The notes: generated from the sequence alone by a model not told the origin. A DNA stretch of 64,000 bases from Imtechella halotolerans (GCF_028743515.2 NZ_CP117969.2:927001-991000), one strand, 5' to 3'; shown: positions 1 through 9,475, counted from the stretch's first letter. Numbers and translations: made by a program.

Positions 1-255
1 AGCAGCTGTATAACTTCTGTTATGTTCAGCCATAGAGCATAGGATTAAATCGGCCTGTTTAAACTCTCTATGAAATTGATATGCGGCCTCTGGGTACCCT
101 CCCTTTTCGCGATCCACTGAAAAAATTGGCATTTCATAATTTGATAGGTCAAGAAGGGTAACCTTGGCATCAGGAAAATAACGAAGGGTGTGAAGTACCA
201 GTTTTTTATTAATGGAAGTACTACTGGTACTCCCCCAAAAAGCGACTATATGCAT
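1..255 (-). CDS. NADPH-dependent FMN reductase family protein (C-terminus cut by window edge)
   Basis: The first 85 codons of a flavodoxin-fold oxidoreductase are present; the rest lies beyond base 1. The start ATG is at 255-253. The N-terminus has a short beta strand followed by the phosphate-binding loop GSTSSTSIN, as in the NADPH-dependent FMN reductase / NAD(P)H quinone reductase family, and residues DADLILCSMAEHN-like further on (QADLILCSMAEHN) match the second loop of that fold. Such enzymes transfer electrons from NAD(P)H through FMN to quinones or azo compounds in the cytoplasm. It follows the GNAT-like gene by 6 bases and is the last visible gene of the pirin operon, which suggests a role in redox homeostasis. 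The substrate cannot be told from the sequence. Confidence 0.75.
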   Translation of the reverse strand, partial: MHIVAFWGSTSSTSINKKLVLHTLRYFPDAKVTLLDLSNYEMPIFSVDREKGGYPEAAYQFHREFKQADLILCSMAEHNRSYTAA

Positions 256-261
256 ACTTAC

Positions 262-549
262 TTATTTAAATAAAACATCGTGAATAGTAGTGTCTTTATC
301 AAAGACACTTTTAGCAAAGGGGCATAAAGGCAAAATTTTGAGGTCATTTTCTCTTGCATACAGTACAGCTTGCATGACCATTTTTTTACCTACGCCACGA
401 CCTGAAAAATCACTATTTACCTCTGTATGGTCAATAATAAACTTTCCGGTACCTGCCCATGTATAGGTCATTCTTCCAGCCTCATTGGTGTCTTCTTGGG
501 CCAAAAAATAGCCCTTTCTTCCTTGGTCTACTTGTGTTATAGTGATCAT
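262..549 (-). CDS. Small GNAT-type N-acetyltransferase (YjdJ / Acetyltransf_CG-like)
   Basis: A 95-residue protein resembling the short GCN5-related acetyltransferases of the Acetyltransf_CG type. The acetyl-CoA loop is seen as SGRGVGKKMV around residues 49-58, preceded by the beta strands MTYTW and FIIDHTEV and followed by the typical C-terminal LPLCPFAKSVFDKD. The acceptor substrate of this family is generally unknown. Its ATG shares one base with the stop codon of the preceding pirin gene (TAATG at 551-547), so the two are probably translationally coupled. The next gene starts 6 bases downstream. Confidence 0.8.
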   Translation of the reverse strand: MITITQVDQGRKGYFLAQEDTNEAGRMTYTWAGTGKFIIDHTEVNSDFSGRGVGKKMVMQAVLYARENDLKILPLCPFAKSVFDKDTTIHDVLFK

Positions 550-1427
550 TATAATTTAGGTTTAGGGAGTGGCACATATTCAGTTTCACCAGGTATTTTA
601 GGAAATTCTTGAGCCTCCCATTTATGTTTGGCTTCTTCTAATGTTTCTTTGGAAGAACTAACAAAATTCCAAAAAATAAAGCGTTCTTCAGGGAATGGTT
701 CTCCTCCAAAAATGTAAATGGTTGTATTCTCATGAATTTCAAATGCACATAAGGTCGCTTGTTTGGCTACTAGTATTTGTTTAGCATCAAAGGTTGTGCC
801 CTCTATGGTTACCTGACCTTCTAGTATGTACAAAGCACTTTCACCGTAAAGGTCCTTTCCTATTTCAATTTTCTGTCTATGTGTACTTTTAAGCTCAATA
901 AAGTAAAGTTTACTATGTACAGGAACTGGGGATTGTTTTCCAAATGCCTGTCCTGCAATTAGCTTTACAGCGGTAGTATTTATCAACCAATTTGGGAGTT
1001 CTGTGGCTTCGATATGAGAAAATGATGGAGTCGTATTTTCCAATTCCTTTGGTAAAGCCACCCATATTTGTAAACCATGTAATATCTTATCCGTTGTTCT
1101 TAAATAAGCGGGTGTACGTTCTGAATGAACCACACCACTACCGGCAGTCATCCAATTTACAGCACCTGGTTGTATTTCCATCTCACTTCCCAAACTATCT
1201 CTATGCATGATGGCCCCCTCAAATAAATAGGTTAGCGTGGATAATCCTATATGAGGATGTGGAGGAACATCCAGGTTTTGATAGTCTTTAAGGTAAGCAG
1301 GCCCCATATGATCAATGAAAATGAAGGGTCCTACCATTCGTTTTTGACGAAAGGGTAGGAGTCTTCCAACCATGAAGTTACCTATATCGGCTGCACGTTC
1401 CTCTATTATTAATTGAACATTGGACAT
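549..1427 (-). CDS. Pirin family protein
   Basis: A 292-residue bicupin of the pirin family. The metal ligands of the N-terminal cupin are visible as PHPH (His57, His59) and VVHSE (His101, Glu103), numbering almost identical to that of human pirin. The intervening GAVNWMTAGSG segment is the family signature. Bacterial pirins bind Fe or Ni; some are quercetin dioxygenases and others modulate metabolic enzymes, so the exact reaction is open. A second pirin gene lies 35 bases upstream and the GNAT-like gene overlaps its stop. The two pirins are clearly different from each other, so this is not a recent duplication. Confidence 0.9.
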   Translation of the reverse strand: MSNVQLIIEERAADIGNFMVGRLLPFRQKRMVGPFIFIDHMGPAYLKDYQNLDVPPHPHIGLSTLTYLFEGAIMHRDSLGSEMEIQPGAVNWMTAGSGVVHSERTPAYLRTTDKILHGLQIWVALPKELENTTPSFSHIEATELPNWLINTTAVKLIAGQAFGKQSPVPVHSKLYFIELKSTHRQKIEIGKDLYGESALYILEGQVTIEGTTFDAKQILVAKQATLCAFEIHENTTIYIFGGEPFPEERFIFWNFVSSSKETLEEAKHKWEAQEFPKIPGETEYVPLPKPKL

Positions 1428-1462
1428 AATGACTGTTTGTTGTAATGTTGTATAAATTACAT

Positions 1463-2341
1463 TTAATCCTCTAAATAACCGAATTTTCCGGTGTTAAAAT
1501 CATTAAATGCGGAAATTAACTCTTCTCGTGTGTTCATTACAAAGGGGCCGTGGGCTGCTATAGGTTCCTCAATGGGTTCTCCACTTAGTACTAATACAAC
1601 CGCATTTTCTAAGGCCTTAATTTCAAAAGTTTCACCATCATTTTCAAACAAGACAAAATGATTGGTAGGTACTTGTGATGATCCATTTACAACAATACTT
1701 CCTTCAATGACTAAAAGTCCAGTATTATAATTTCCAGGAAACGAGAAAGTAGCCATTCCATTGGAATTAAGCTTTACATTATACAAATGTACTGGTGAAA
1801 AGGTTTGAGCGGCTCCCTTTGTCCCATTATAGGTACCTGCAATGACTTCCACTAGACCTCCATTATCGGGTAATTCAACTTTTGAAATGTCTGAATTTAA
1901 AATCCCTTGGTATTTAGGAGTGGTCATTTTGTACTTTGCTGGTAAATTAACCCATAATTGAACCATTTGAAATTCGCCACCTTCTTGACTAAATTCCGCT
2001 TCATGGTACTCTTTATGGAGAATGCCAGATGCGGCGGTCATCCATTGAACATCCCCTTCTTTAATCACGCCACTATTTCCTGCACTGTCATGATGGGCCA
2101 CTTGACCTTTATAGGCTATAGTAACGGTTTCAAATCCACGATGTGGGTGAACACCAACACCTCTGGGTGTAGTGGTTGGAGGAAAATAATGGGGTGAATT
2201 ATAATCTAGCATAATAAAGGGAGTCATACGCTCCATATCTAGATGGTATCCTGAGGGAATGAAATTATGTACTCTAAATCCATCACCAACCATATGAGGC
2301 ATTGGTGGGCTTATCACAAGCTCTACGTTTTTAGTTTTCAT
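1463..2341 (-). CDS. Pirin family protein (second paralogue, operon leader)
   Basis: A 292-residue pirin. The metal site reads VHPHRGFET (His65, His67) and SGILHKEYHE (His109, Glu111), with the GDVQWMTAASG signature between them. The C-terminal cupin ends in a segment with LSGEPIEEPI and HGPFVMNT, the usual pirin C-terminal motif. It is the first gene of a run of four on the minus strand (pirin, pirin, GNAT-like, flavin reductase). The divergence from its neighbour suggests two distinct roles. The function is inferred from family membership only; quercetinase activity and redox sensing are both possible. Confidence 0.9.
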   Translation of the reverse strand: MKTKNVELVISPPMPHMVGDGFRVHNFIPSGYHLDMERMTPFIMLDYNSPHYFPPTTTPRGVGVHPHRGFETVTIAYKGQVAHHDSAGNSGVIKEGDVQWMTAASGILHKEYHEAEFSQEGGEFQMVQLWVNLPAKYKMTTPKYQGILNSDISKVELPDNGGLVEVIAGTYNGTKGAAQTFSPVHLYNVKLNSNGMATFSFPGNYNTGLLVIEGSIVVNGSSQVPTNHFVLFENDGETFEIKALENAVVLVLSGEPIEEPIAAHGPFVMNTREELISAFNDFNTGKFGYLED

Positions 2342-2551
2342 ATCACATTAGTTTAATTTTACACTACAAAGATAGGCTAGCCAACACTGTTGTGCATTGA
2401 TGTATGTTAAGAACGGAGCCTAGGAGTAACTTTCTCTAGTAAGCTTATTTTATGACTATTTCAGTAGTTTTTATAATGAAAACTGTTTTAATGGTTTGTT
2501 AGTATTGGTGGTGATTAATACTGCCGTGTTTTATGGTTGCGTTACATCAAA

Positions 2552-3127
2552 TCAATAAGCTAATTTCTTCCTTACGCGGCTTAAACTCTCAGGTGTTATA
2601 CCTAAATATGAGGCAATCATCCATTGTGGAACCCGAAGGGTAAGATCTGGATATTGTGTTATAAAATCTACATATCTTTCTTCTGCAGTTGCAGATAATA
2701 ATAGATTTATTCGTTTTTGTTGATATCGAATATGTTTATGTAACGCCTTTTCGTTATGTACATTAAATGAAGGATTTTTAGATGATATAGTACAAACAAA
2801 ATCAATGGGAAGTATCACAATTTGAGAGTCTTCAATGGCATCGATATACAGTTCAGAAGGTTCTTTAAAATACATACTACTTCGATCAGTGACCATCCAA
2901 CTCTCTGGTGCAAACTGAATGATATGTTCCTTTCCGTTAGAATCAACAGTATAGGCTCGTAATAATCCTTTTTCAATAAAAAAGGTATTTTGACAAACCT
3001 CTCCAGCTTGAAGTAGAAGGGAACCCTTCTTTATTTCCTTTACCTCAAATTCATTACTGATTATTTCTACCTCTTTTTCAGGCAGTATATTTTCTTGATT
3101 TATATAATGTTTAAAATTTAAAAGCAT
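2552..3127 (-). CDS. Crp/Fnr family transcriptional regulator
   Basis: A 191-residue regulator. Residues 20-115 form a cyclic-nucleotide-binding-like beta barrel (KKGSLLLQAGEVCQNTFFIEKG is the start of the barrel pattern, given here in outline), followed by a long helix and a C-terminal winged helix ending VPQWMIASYLGITPESLSRV, the recognition-helix pattern of the short Bacteroidota Crp group. No cysteine cluster for an iron-sulfur centre is present, so it is not an Fnr oxygen sensor of the classical type; the ligand is unknown. It lies 210 bases upstream of the pirin operon on the same strand and is a natural candidate regulator for it, though this is inference. Confidence 0.85.
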   Translation of the reverse strand: MLLNFKHYINQENILPEKEVEIISNEFEVKEIKKGSLLLQAGEVCQNTFFIEKGLLRAYTVDSNGKEHIIQFAPESWMVTDRSSMYFKEPSELYIDAIEDSQIVILPIDFVCTISSKNPSFNVHNEKALHKHIRYQQKRINLLLSATAEERYVDFITQYPDLTLRVPQWMIASYLGITPESLSRVRKKLAY

Positions 3128-3235
3128 ACTCTCGAAGATACATAAAAATGATGTGATTCATTATCATAAGCGGAAGGGATATTATCATGTTTTTCTAAAA
3201 ATTATATACACAAAAATTTAGCAAAAGGTACTAAA

Positions 3236-3268
3236 AAAGGCTATCCTTTTGAGATAGCCTTTATAATG
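3236..3268 (-). terminator. Rho-independent terminator of the S9 peptidase gene
   Basis: A 10-bp perfect stem (3236-3245 with 3253-3262, arms AAAGGCTATC and GATAGCCTTT) with a 7-base loop. Read on the minus strand it is followed by a run of T. It lies 13-20 bases beyond the stop codon of the peptidase gene. Confidence 0.85.
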
Positions 3269-3281
3269 GATTTAAAAGCAA

Positions 3282-5699
3282 TTATTTTTTGTTTTTAACG
3301 TGGGTTTCTAACCATTGATCTTGTTCCCATAAAACATGCATAACACTTTCCCAAGCCGCATAACCATGACTTTCTTTAGGTAACATTACCAAACGAGCAG
3401 GAGCACCAAAACCTTTTAAAGCATTGAAATAACGCTCACTCTGCATTGGGTACGTACCTGAATTGTTATCTGCCTCCCCGTGGATTAGCAATAATGGAGT
3501 CTTCATTTTATCAGCATGCATAAATGGAGACATCGTGTTATATACATCTGGAGCTTCCCAATAATTACGTTCTTCACTCTGGAAACCGAAAGGAGTAAGG
3601 GTTCGATTATATGCTCCACTTCTAGCAATACCAGCCGCAAATAAGTTTGAATGAGATAGTAAGTTAGCGGTCATAAAAGCACCGTAAGAATGACCACCTA
3701 CAGCAACACGATTACGATCAATATATCCTAATGCATCTACAGCATCTATGGCTGCTTTACCATTTGCTACTAATTGTTTTAAGAAGGTATCATTAGGCTC
3801 AGAGTTTCCTTCTCCAACGATTGGAAAAGCTGCATTATCAAGCACCGCATAACCACGTGTAATCCAGTAAATAGGAGTACCGTAGCTTAAGAAAGTGAAA
3901 GAATTTGGGTTTGATGTCGTCTGAGAGGCACTACTAGCATCTTTGTACTCTCTTGGATATGCCCATACAATAAGAGGAAGTTTTTCTTTTTTTGCCTTAT
4001 CATATCCTGGAGGAAGATAAAGGATACCACTTAACTCAAGCCCATCTTCACGCTTATAAGTAATCACTTCCTTATGTGCATCAGCTATTTTTTTGAATGG
4101 ATTTTCAAAATGTGTAATAGCTATGGGTGCAATTCTTTTTATGGTATTGCGGATGTAGTAGTTAGGATATTCATTTTTAGATTCCATCATTACTAAGAAT
4201 TCTCCCTTCTTAGCATCCATAACTGAAATGATACGCTCCAATTTATCAGTATATGATGATTGGTAAATTCGTTTTGTTGTTTTGCTTTTTAAGTTAAAAG
4301 CATCTACAAAAGGAAACTGTCCTTTAGGTGAATATCCATCACCAATCAAGAAAGCTTGGTTGTTTTGAATATCTAGAACATATCTGCCATACTCATTTCT
4401 TTTTGTTTCAAACTCTCCTGGATCACTGTACACATCTTGATAGTTTCTGTCAAATATTACCTCAGGTTTTTTAGAAGCATTTGAAGGGTTGAAAATGTAA
4501 GATTTTGTATTACGAGTGTTCCACCAACGGTCCTGAAGAATAGCCACATTATCATTACCCCAAGTAATCCCTGCATATCTATTAATCGTTTTAGCCAATG
4601 ATTTTGGTTTTGCAGTAAAGGGCGCCTCTACGCTAAAAATTTCATCACGATGAGTTACTTCAATTGCTGGATCACCTCCATCTAATGCTTGTACCCACAC
4701 TAAGGTAGCTGGCTTATCAGCACGCCATTGAACATTACGTTTTCCACTTACAGTGGCCATAAATCCTTTTGGCATGTCTTCAATTAGAGGTTGCTCATCA
4801 AATAGTGTAATAAGCTTCCCATTAACATCATATATGTGTGTTTGAGAAGGGAATCTATTTAAAGGCACTATATAGGAGAATGGGCGATGTAATGTAGAAA
4901 TCATAAGGTAGTTTCCATCAGGTGAAAATGATTCTCCTGCGTACATTGCCTTTTCTTTCCATAAAGAAGCTGTTCCATCAAGGGTTACCTTATAAAGTTC
5001 AGAAGTTGCTAATGCTTCAAAATTTGCCTCATCATTAGGGTTTTTGAGAAGATCTTGATACGTCCTGTTTTGGGCCAAAGTACCATCACTGGTAGTAACA
5101 GTAGGGCCGGTAGGTACTGATTCTTGAGTATTTATAAGAGCAGGACGATCTTTAGGTAACATACGAACTAAAAGGGCCTCACTATCTCTAAACCAGCTTA
5201 TTGGGCTTCCCATATTCGCATTAGCTTTTGCTTCCGTAAGTTTTCTCGCTTGCTTGCTTTCAACGTCTAAAACCCAAATTTCAACACCAGTTGTTGTGGT
5301 GTGTGTAAAGGCTACCTTTTGCTCGTTTGGAGACCAACTAAAATTGCTTAATCTTGGTTGAGAAGGTAATCCGTTTACTTGAGTAGCATCCTTATCCTTA
5401 ACTTTCTTTAAGGTAATGTTATTAATGTACGTAATCGTACTTGAAATATTTGTTTTAGGATTGATACGTAATCCTGCCAATCTCAATTCGTCATCGGATA
5501 GATCTTGAATTGTTCTATAACTATTGCGATGAAGTAATAACATGTTTTCATGCTTACTGTCCATGGATACCGATGGAGCACGACGAACATCAGCAAGTTC
5601 CAGAATTTCCTGAGGAGGTTTTTGATAGGTTAAATTCTCTTGAGCCAATAACGGTATGGCTGTCAGGAGAAAAAGACCAAAGGAGATAAGTTTTTTCAT
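3282..5699 (-). CDS. Exported S9 family serine peptidase (prolyl oligopeptidase type)
   Basis: An 805-residue peptidase. A signal peptide (MKKLISFGLFLLTAIPLLAQ) is followed by a long beta-propeller region (about residues 60-540) and a C-terminal alpha/beta-hydrolase domain. The catalytic triad can be placed at Ser671 in GGHSYGAFM, Asp744 in HGEADNNSG and His778 in KESHGY. The layout resembles the Bacteroidota group related to glutamyl endopeptidases and DPP-like enzymes, which cut short peptides in the periplasm. No gene overlaps it, and a terminator follows. The M28 peptidase gene upstream has its own terminator, so the two are probably separate units although both would supply amino acids from exogenous peptides. 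Confidence 0.9.
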   Translation of the reverse strand: MKKLISFGLFLLTAIPLLAQENLTYQKPPQEILELADVRRAPSVSMDSKHENMLLLHRNSYRTIQDLSDDELRLAGLRINPKTNISSTITYINNITLKKVKDKDATQVNGLPSQPRLSNFSWSPNEQKVAFTHTTTTGVEIWVLDVESKQARKLTEAKANANMGSPISWFRDSEALLVRMLPKDRPALINTQESVPTGPTVTTSDGTLAQNRTYQDLLKNPNDEANFEALATSELYKVTLDGTASLWKEKAMYAGESFSPDGNYLMISTLHRPFSYIVPLNRFPSQTHIYDVNGKLITLFDEQPLIEDMPKGFMATVSGKRNVQWRADKPATLVWVQALDGGDPAIEVTHRDEIFSVEAPFTAKPKSLAKTINRYAGITWGNDNVAILQDRWWNTRNTKSYIFNPSNASKKPEVIFDRNYQDVYSDPGEFETKRNEYGRYVLDIQNNQAFLIGDGYSPKGQFPFVDAFNLKSKTTKRIYQSSYTDKLERIISVMDAKKGEFLVMMESKNEYPNYYIRNTIKRIAPIAITHFENPFKKIADAHKEVITYKREDGLELSGILYLPPGYDKAKKEKLPLIVWAYPREYKDASSASQTTSNPNSFTFLSYGTPIYWITRGYAVLDNAAFPIVGEGNSEPNDTFLKQLVANGKAAIDAVDALGYIDRNRVAVGGHSYGAFMTANLLSHSNLFAAGIARSGAYNRTLTPFGFQSEERNYWEAPDVYNTMSPFMHADKMKTPLLLIHGEADNNSGTYPMQSERYFNALKGFGAPARLVMLPKESHGYAAWESVMHVLWEQDQWLETHVKNKK

Positions 5700-5771
5700 T
5701 GGATAATTTGTTTGATTATTCTGTTTTTAAAAGTACTTTTTTGTGGTTGAATAAAATCTATAAATTTTGTT

Positions 5772-5807
5772 AAAAAGAAACCGCCCCGATACATATCGAG
5801 GCGGTTA
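5772..5807 (-). terminator. Rho-independent terminator of the M28 peptidase gene
   Basis: A GC-rich hairpin at 5779-5807 (outer stem AACCGCC with GGCGGTT, inner stem CGAT with ATCG, one mismatch). On the minus strand it is followed by TTTCTTTTT. It separates the M28 gene from the S9 gene. Confidence 0.85.
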
Positions 5808-5826
5808 TCTTATGGAATATTGAATA

Positions 5827-7383
5827 TTACTTGGCTTTATCAGCTACAATTCGTTTTTCACGATTAGCAAGTTCCCAAGCAGTATGGAAAATTAGTTTCG
5901 AACGATTAGTCAACAAATCATAGTTGATTTTATCAGGGGTATCACTGATTCGGTGGTAATCATCATGCGTTCCGTTAAAGTAAAAAACGGCCGGAACGTT
6001 GTGTTTAGCAAAGTTGTAATGATCACTACGATAGTAGAAACGGTTTGGATCATTGTCGTCATTGTACTTGTAATCAAGCTCAATTCCACAATACTTTTCA
6101 TTCATTTGCTCAGAAATTTCATGTAATTCCGTACTTAACTTATCTGCTCCAATTACATACACATAATTACGGTTTCCTTGTCGTTCTGGATCAATTCTTC
6201 CAATCATATCAATGTTAAGATTTGCCACCGTATTGGCTAGAGGGAAGATTGGTGATTGTGCGTAGTATTCAGATCCTAAAAGGCCACGCTCTTCTCCAGT
6301 TACATGTAAAAATACTATCGAACGTTTTGGCCCATTTCCTTCCAGTTGCGCTTTACGGAATGCTTCAGCAATTTCTAAAATAGCAACGCTTCCAGAACCG
6401 TCATCATCCGCACCATTGAATACATTTCCATTTTCATCAACTCCTACGTGGTCAAGGTGAGCAGAAATAACAATATATTCATTTGGCTTTTCACTTCCCT
6501 TAATAAAAGCAACTACGTTTTCAGTATCCACTTCTTCATTATTGCTTTTAAAGCTTAAAGATGCTTTACCAGAAATAGTTGCACTGGTAGCAGTTGACGT
6601 ATAGGTTTTATATATTTTAGATGCCAATTCTGTGTTTATAACACAGCTGAAGAAATCTGATTGGTTACCATCCACTGTCATATTTCCACCATGCTCTTTA
6701 AGGTAATTGAATTGCTGTATGTATCGGCCGAAATTATCTGATTCAATAAAAAGTACTCCAGCAGCACCTTTTTCCTCCGCTAACATCGTTTTAGCGCGTA
6801 GGGCTTGACGTTGATTACTCCATTTAGAAGCTTCTTTGGTTCCAGTTACTACAAAGGTTCCATCGTTATTTACAGGCTCTCCTGATTTGATCAGCAACAA
6901 TTTTCCTTTTACATCTAAATTCGTGTAGTCCGAATACTTTGCGTCATCAATTCCATATCCTGCATATACAATCGATGAGAATTCATATTGAGATTTTGCA
7001 GGAGCTCTAAACGCAAGAATTTGTTCACCAAAGGTATAGTTTGAATTTCCAAATGAAAAACTTCCTTCTGGTACTGATAATTTTACCAGAGGTACCTTCT
7101 GATAGTAATCTCCATTACTTTGCGCTGCAGGTATTCCCAATTCGATATAATGATCACGTAGGTATGCAGCTGCCTTTTTCTGACCTTCTTTACCTGTATC
7201 ACGACCTTCAAATTCGTCAGAAGCAAAGGTATAGAGCATTTCTTTTAGTTCACCTTCAGTAATGGTGTTAGCATAGGTAACAGGCGTTACTTCTTGTGGA
7301 GTTTCGGTAGTAGGCGCAACGGTCTTTTGGGAAGAGTTACATGCCATGGCCAAGGCCATTACCGGAATGAGCATTTTTTTCAT
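5827..7383 (-). CDS. M28 family zinc aminopeptidase, lipoprotein, with PA domain
   Basis: A 518-residue metallopeptidase. The N-terminus MKKMLIPVMALAMAC is a lipoprotein signal with the acylated Cys at 15. A protease-associated (PA) domain is inserted at about residues 130-260, and the M28 catalytic domain follows. Zinc ligands and catalytic residues appear in the expected order: His in SAHLDHVG, Asp in NGADDDGSGS, Glu-Glu in TGEERGLLGS, Asp in NIDMIGR and His in YRSDHYNFA. Enzymes of this type release N-terminal amino acids outside the inner membrane. Its neighbour is another exported peptidase, which points to peptide scavenging. Confidence 0.93.
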   Translation of the reverse strand: MKKMLIPVMALAMACNSSQKTVAPTTETPQEVTPVTYANTITEGELKEMLYTFASDEFEGRDTGKEGQKKAAAYLRDHYIELGIPAAQSNGDYYQKVPLVKLSVPEGSFSFGNSNYTFGEQILAFRAPAKSQYEFSSIVYAGYGIDDAKYSDYTNLDVKGKLLLIKSGEPVNNDGTFVVTGTKEASKWSNQRQALRAKTMLAEEKGAAGVLFIESDNFGRYIQQFNYLKEHGGNMTVDGNQSDFFSCVINTELASKIYKTYTSTATSATISGKASLSFKSNNEEVDTENVVAFIKGSEKPNEYIVISAHLDHVGVDENGNVFNGADDDGSGSVAILEIAEAFRKAQLEGNGPKRSIVFLHVTGEERGLLGSEYYAQSPIFPLANTVANLNIDMIGRIDPERQGNRNYVYVIGADKLSTELHEISEQMNEKYCGIELDYKYNDDNDPNRFYYRSDHYNFAKHNVPAVFYFNGTHDDYHRISDTPDKINYDLLTNRSKLIFHTAWELANREKRIVADKAK

Positions 7384-7520
7384 GTGAATGATTTAGTTAA
7401 TTAATTGTAATAGTTATAAAAAACCAAGCGTAAATACTGTCAGAATTTAACTTGTTTTCTGTATAAAAAATATTTAGCATCCCAAATATATTCAAATCTA
7501 TGAGTGGTTTTCTTTTTCAC

Positions 7521-7550
7521 AAAAAAAATCCCCCTTCCGGAGGTTATTTT
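7521..7550 (-). terminator. Probable rho-independent terminator of the small exported protein gene
   Basis: On the minus strand a short GC-rich hairpin (CCTCC, loop GGAA, GGGGG, one wobble pair) is followed by eight T. It lies 40 bases after the stop of the gene at 7590-8039. Confidence 0.7.
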
Positions 7551-7589
7551 AAGAAAACTTTAATAATTAATCAGGGAACTGTTATTAAT

Positions 7590-8039
7590 TCACTTAATTC
7601 GAATATAATTTTCTGAAAAGATTTTGTTTCCAAATTCATCTTGGGTGATTTGGCTAAAACTATTGGTGTCGATCATCAGTTTGAATTTAAATACTCTCAT
7701 AGTATCTAAAATACGCATCATGGAGGCCGAACCATATTCTAACACCTCAGTAAGGGTGCTATCTGTGTTACTATAGGAGCCATAGCCATACCATTGAATT
7801 GAATCCATTGGTACTTTTCTGCTCCACATGACTTTACCACCAGCATACATTTTTACTTGTCTATAATCAGCACTATTAAAAATTGTATCTATAACCTGAT
7901 CATTTTCATAAGAATAAAAACTGATGAGTTCCCAAGAACCTTCCAACGACTTTTTAGTTGGATAGTTTTCAATCGGTGAGGCACTTGTTAGAAGCACTAT
8001 GGCTACCAACAAGACAATGGAGTTTATAAGTGTTTTCAT
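7590..8039 (-). CDS. Small exported lipocalin-like protein of unknown function
   Basis: A 149-residue protein with a cleavable signal peptide (hydrophobic residues 7-18, cleavage likely after TSASP or nearby). The mature part begins LEGSWELISFYSYEND and runs as alternating beta strands, the GxW start being typical of small lipocalin-like beta barrels in Bacteroidota (lipocalin_4 / DUF4488 group). The predicted place is the periplasm. No cysteine or catalytic motif is seen. It stands alone between the M28 gene and trxB and has its own terminator. The assignment to the lipocalin-like group rests on the N-terminal pattern and is tentative. Confidence 0.65.
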   Translation of the reverse strand: MKTLINSIVLLVAIVLLTSASPIENYPTKKSLEGSWELISFYSYENDQVIDTIFNSADYRQVKMYAGGKVMWSRKVPMDSIQWYGYGSYSNTDSTLTEVLEYGSASMMRILDTMRVFKFKLMIDTNSFSQITQDEFGNKIFSENYIRIK

Positions 8040-8223
8040 AACTAAATGCTTTTAAGGTATTTATCAACAAAAGTGGTATTTAAAGTTACAAAATTTTGAA
8101 ATGGTTTTATCAGATTTCTGTATTGATTTATAGGCTATTATAAAGGAATCACTCCATACGTATGAATTATGGTAGTATAACAACTTTTGATAATTTTCTA
8201 AAGGTCTTTCCATTTAAATCTGT

Positions 8224-8231
8224 TATTTTTG
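8224..8231 (+). promoter_or_regulatory. Bacteroidota -7 box of trxB
   Basis: TATTTTTG matches TAnnTTTG exactly and lies 39 bases before the trxB ATG. No clear -33 TTTG is seen at the usual 19-22 base distance, so this is a moderate call. Confidence 0.45.
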
Positions 8232-8270
8232 AAAACGAAAATTTAGAATAACAGCAAACGCAATTAAATT

Positions 8271-9233
8271 ATGACAGCTCCCATAGAAAAAGTAAAGTGC
8301 TTGATTATAGGCTCAGGACCAGCTGGGTATACTGCAGCCATTTACGCTGCCCGTGCAAATATGAACCCAGTATTGTACCAAGGAACACAGCCAGGTGGAC
8401 AACTTACTACAACAAATGAAGTGGAAAATTTCCCTGGATATCCTGATGGAATTACCGGTCCGGAAATGATGATACAATTACAACAACAGGCACAACGTTT
8501 TGGAACTGATGTTCGTGATGGTTGGGTAACTAAAGTAGATTTTTCAGGACCTACACATAAGGTATGGGTTAACGATGAAAAGGAAATCCATTGTGATACG
8601 GTTATAATATCTACAGGTGCTTCTGCCAAATATTTAGGATTACCTTCAGAGCAACATTATTTGAAAATGGGTGGGGGAGTATCGGCTTGTGCAGTTTGTG
8701 ATGGCTTTTTCTATCGCAACCAAGAAGTTGTTATCGTTGGAGCAGGAGATTCTGCTTGTGAAGAAGCTCACTACTTATCGAAGTTATGTAAAAAAGTAAC
8801 CATGTTAGTACGCAGTGAAAACTTCCGTGCTTCTAAAATAATGGAAGATAGAGTACGTAACACCGCAAACATTGAAATACTACTAAATACAGAAACTGTG
8901 GAAGTTTTAGGAGATGGACAAGTAGTTAGTGGAGTAATGGTTAGTAATAATGTGACTAAGGAACAAAGAGAAATACCTGCTACAGGATTTTTTGTAGCTA
9001 TCGGTCATAAACCAAACACGGATATTTTTAATAGATTTTTAGAATTGGATGAAACAGGATACATTATAAATGTACCGGGATCCTCCAAAACGAATGTGGA
9101 AGGGGTATTTGTTGCCGGAGATGCTGCAGATCATGTGTATCGACAAGCTATTACGGCAGCAGGTACAGGATGTATGGCTGCTTTAGATGCTGAACGATAC
9201 TTAGCCTCTGTAGAGCATTTAGCCCATTCTTAA
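8271..9233 (+). CDS. trxB: Thioredoxin-disulfide reductase
   Basis: A 320-residue flavoenzyme that reduces oxidised thioredoxin with NADPH in the cytoplasm. The FAD-binding loop is GSGPAGYTAA (residues 15-24), the redox-active pair is Cys140 and Cys143 in CAVCDGFF, the NADPH loop is GAGDSACEEA (157-166) and the second FAD motif is GVFVAGDAADHVYRQA near residue 280. Length and domain order fit low-molecular-weight bacterial TrxB. It is a single-gene unit with a strong terminator. Together with OxyR, Dps and MsrB in the window it forms part of a thiol-redox theme. Confidence 0.97.
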   Translation: MTAPIEKVKCLIIGSGPAGYTAAIYAARANMNPVLYQGTQPGGQLTTTNEVENFPGYPDGITGPEMMIQLQQQAQRFGTDVRDGWVTKVDFSGPTHKVWVNDEKEIHCDTVIISTGASAKYLGLPSEQHYLKMGGGVSACAVCDGFFYRNQEVVIVGAGDSACEEAHYLSKLCKKVTMLVRSENFRASKIMEDRVRNTANIEILLNTETVEVLGDGQVVSGVMVSNNVTKEQREIPATGFFVAIGHKPNTDIFNRFLELDETGYIINVPGSSKTNVEGVFVAGDAADHVYRQAITAAGTGCMAALDAERYLASVEHLAHS

Positions 9234-9256
9234 AGCCTTTTGGAGACATAAATTAG

Positions 9257-9287
9257 AAAACCTAGTCATAACGCTAGGTTTTTTTTA
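9257..9287 (+). terminator. Rho-independent terminator of trxB
   Basis: Stem AAAACCTAG / CTAGGTTTT with an 8-base loop and an eight-T tail, 24 bases after the trxB stop. Confidence 0.9.
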
Positions 9288-9475
9288 TGTAAAAAGTTTG
9301 TGAATTCAGTAATACTAAAACGTAAAAGTGTTGTGTAATTAATTTATTTTCAGGTTTTTAATGGTGTGGTAATATCATATATTACAGAAAAGATTTTTCA
9401 AAATCACTGACATATATCATGTTTTTGCCCACTGGTTTGGTGGACATTTGTACTATAATTTAAAAGCAAGTAATT

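Noticed and set aside
8342-8629. Antisense open frame in trxB
   Set aside because: It mirrors the coding frame of trxB, has no leader and no recognised motif; typical shadow of a well-conserved gene.
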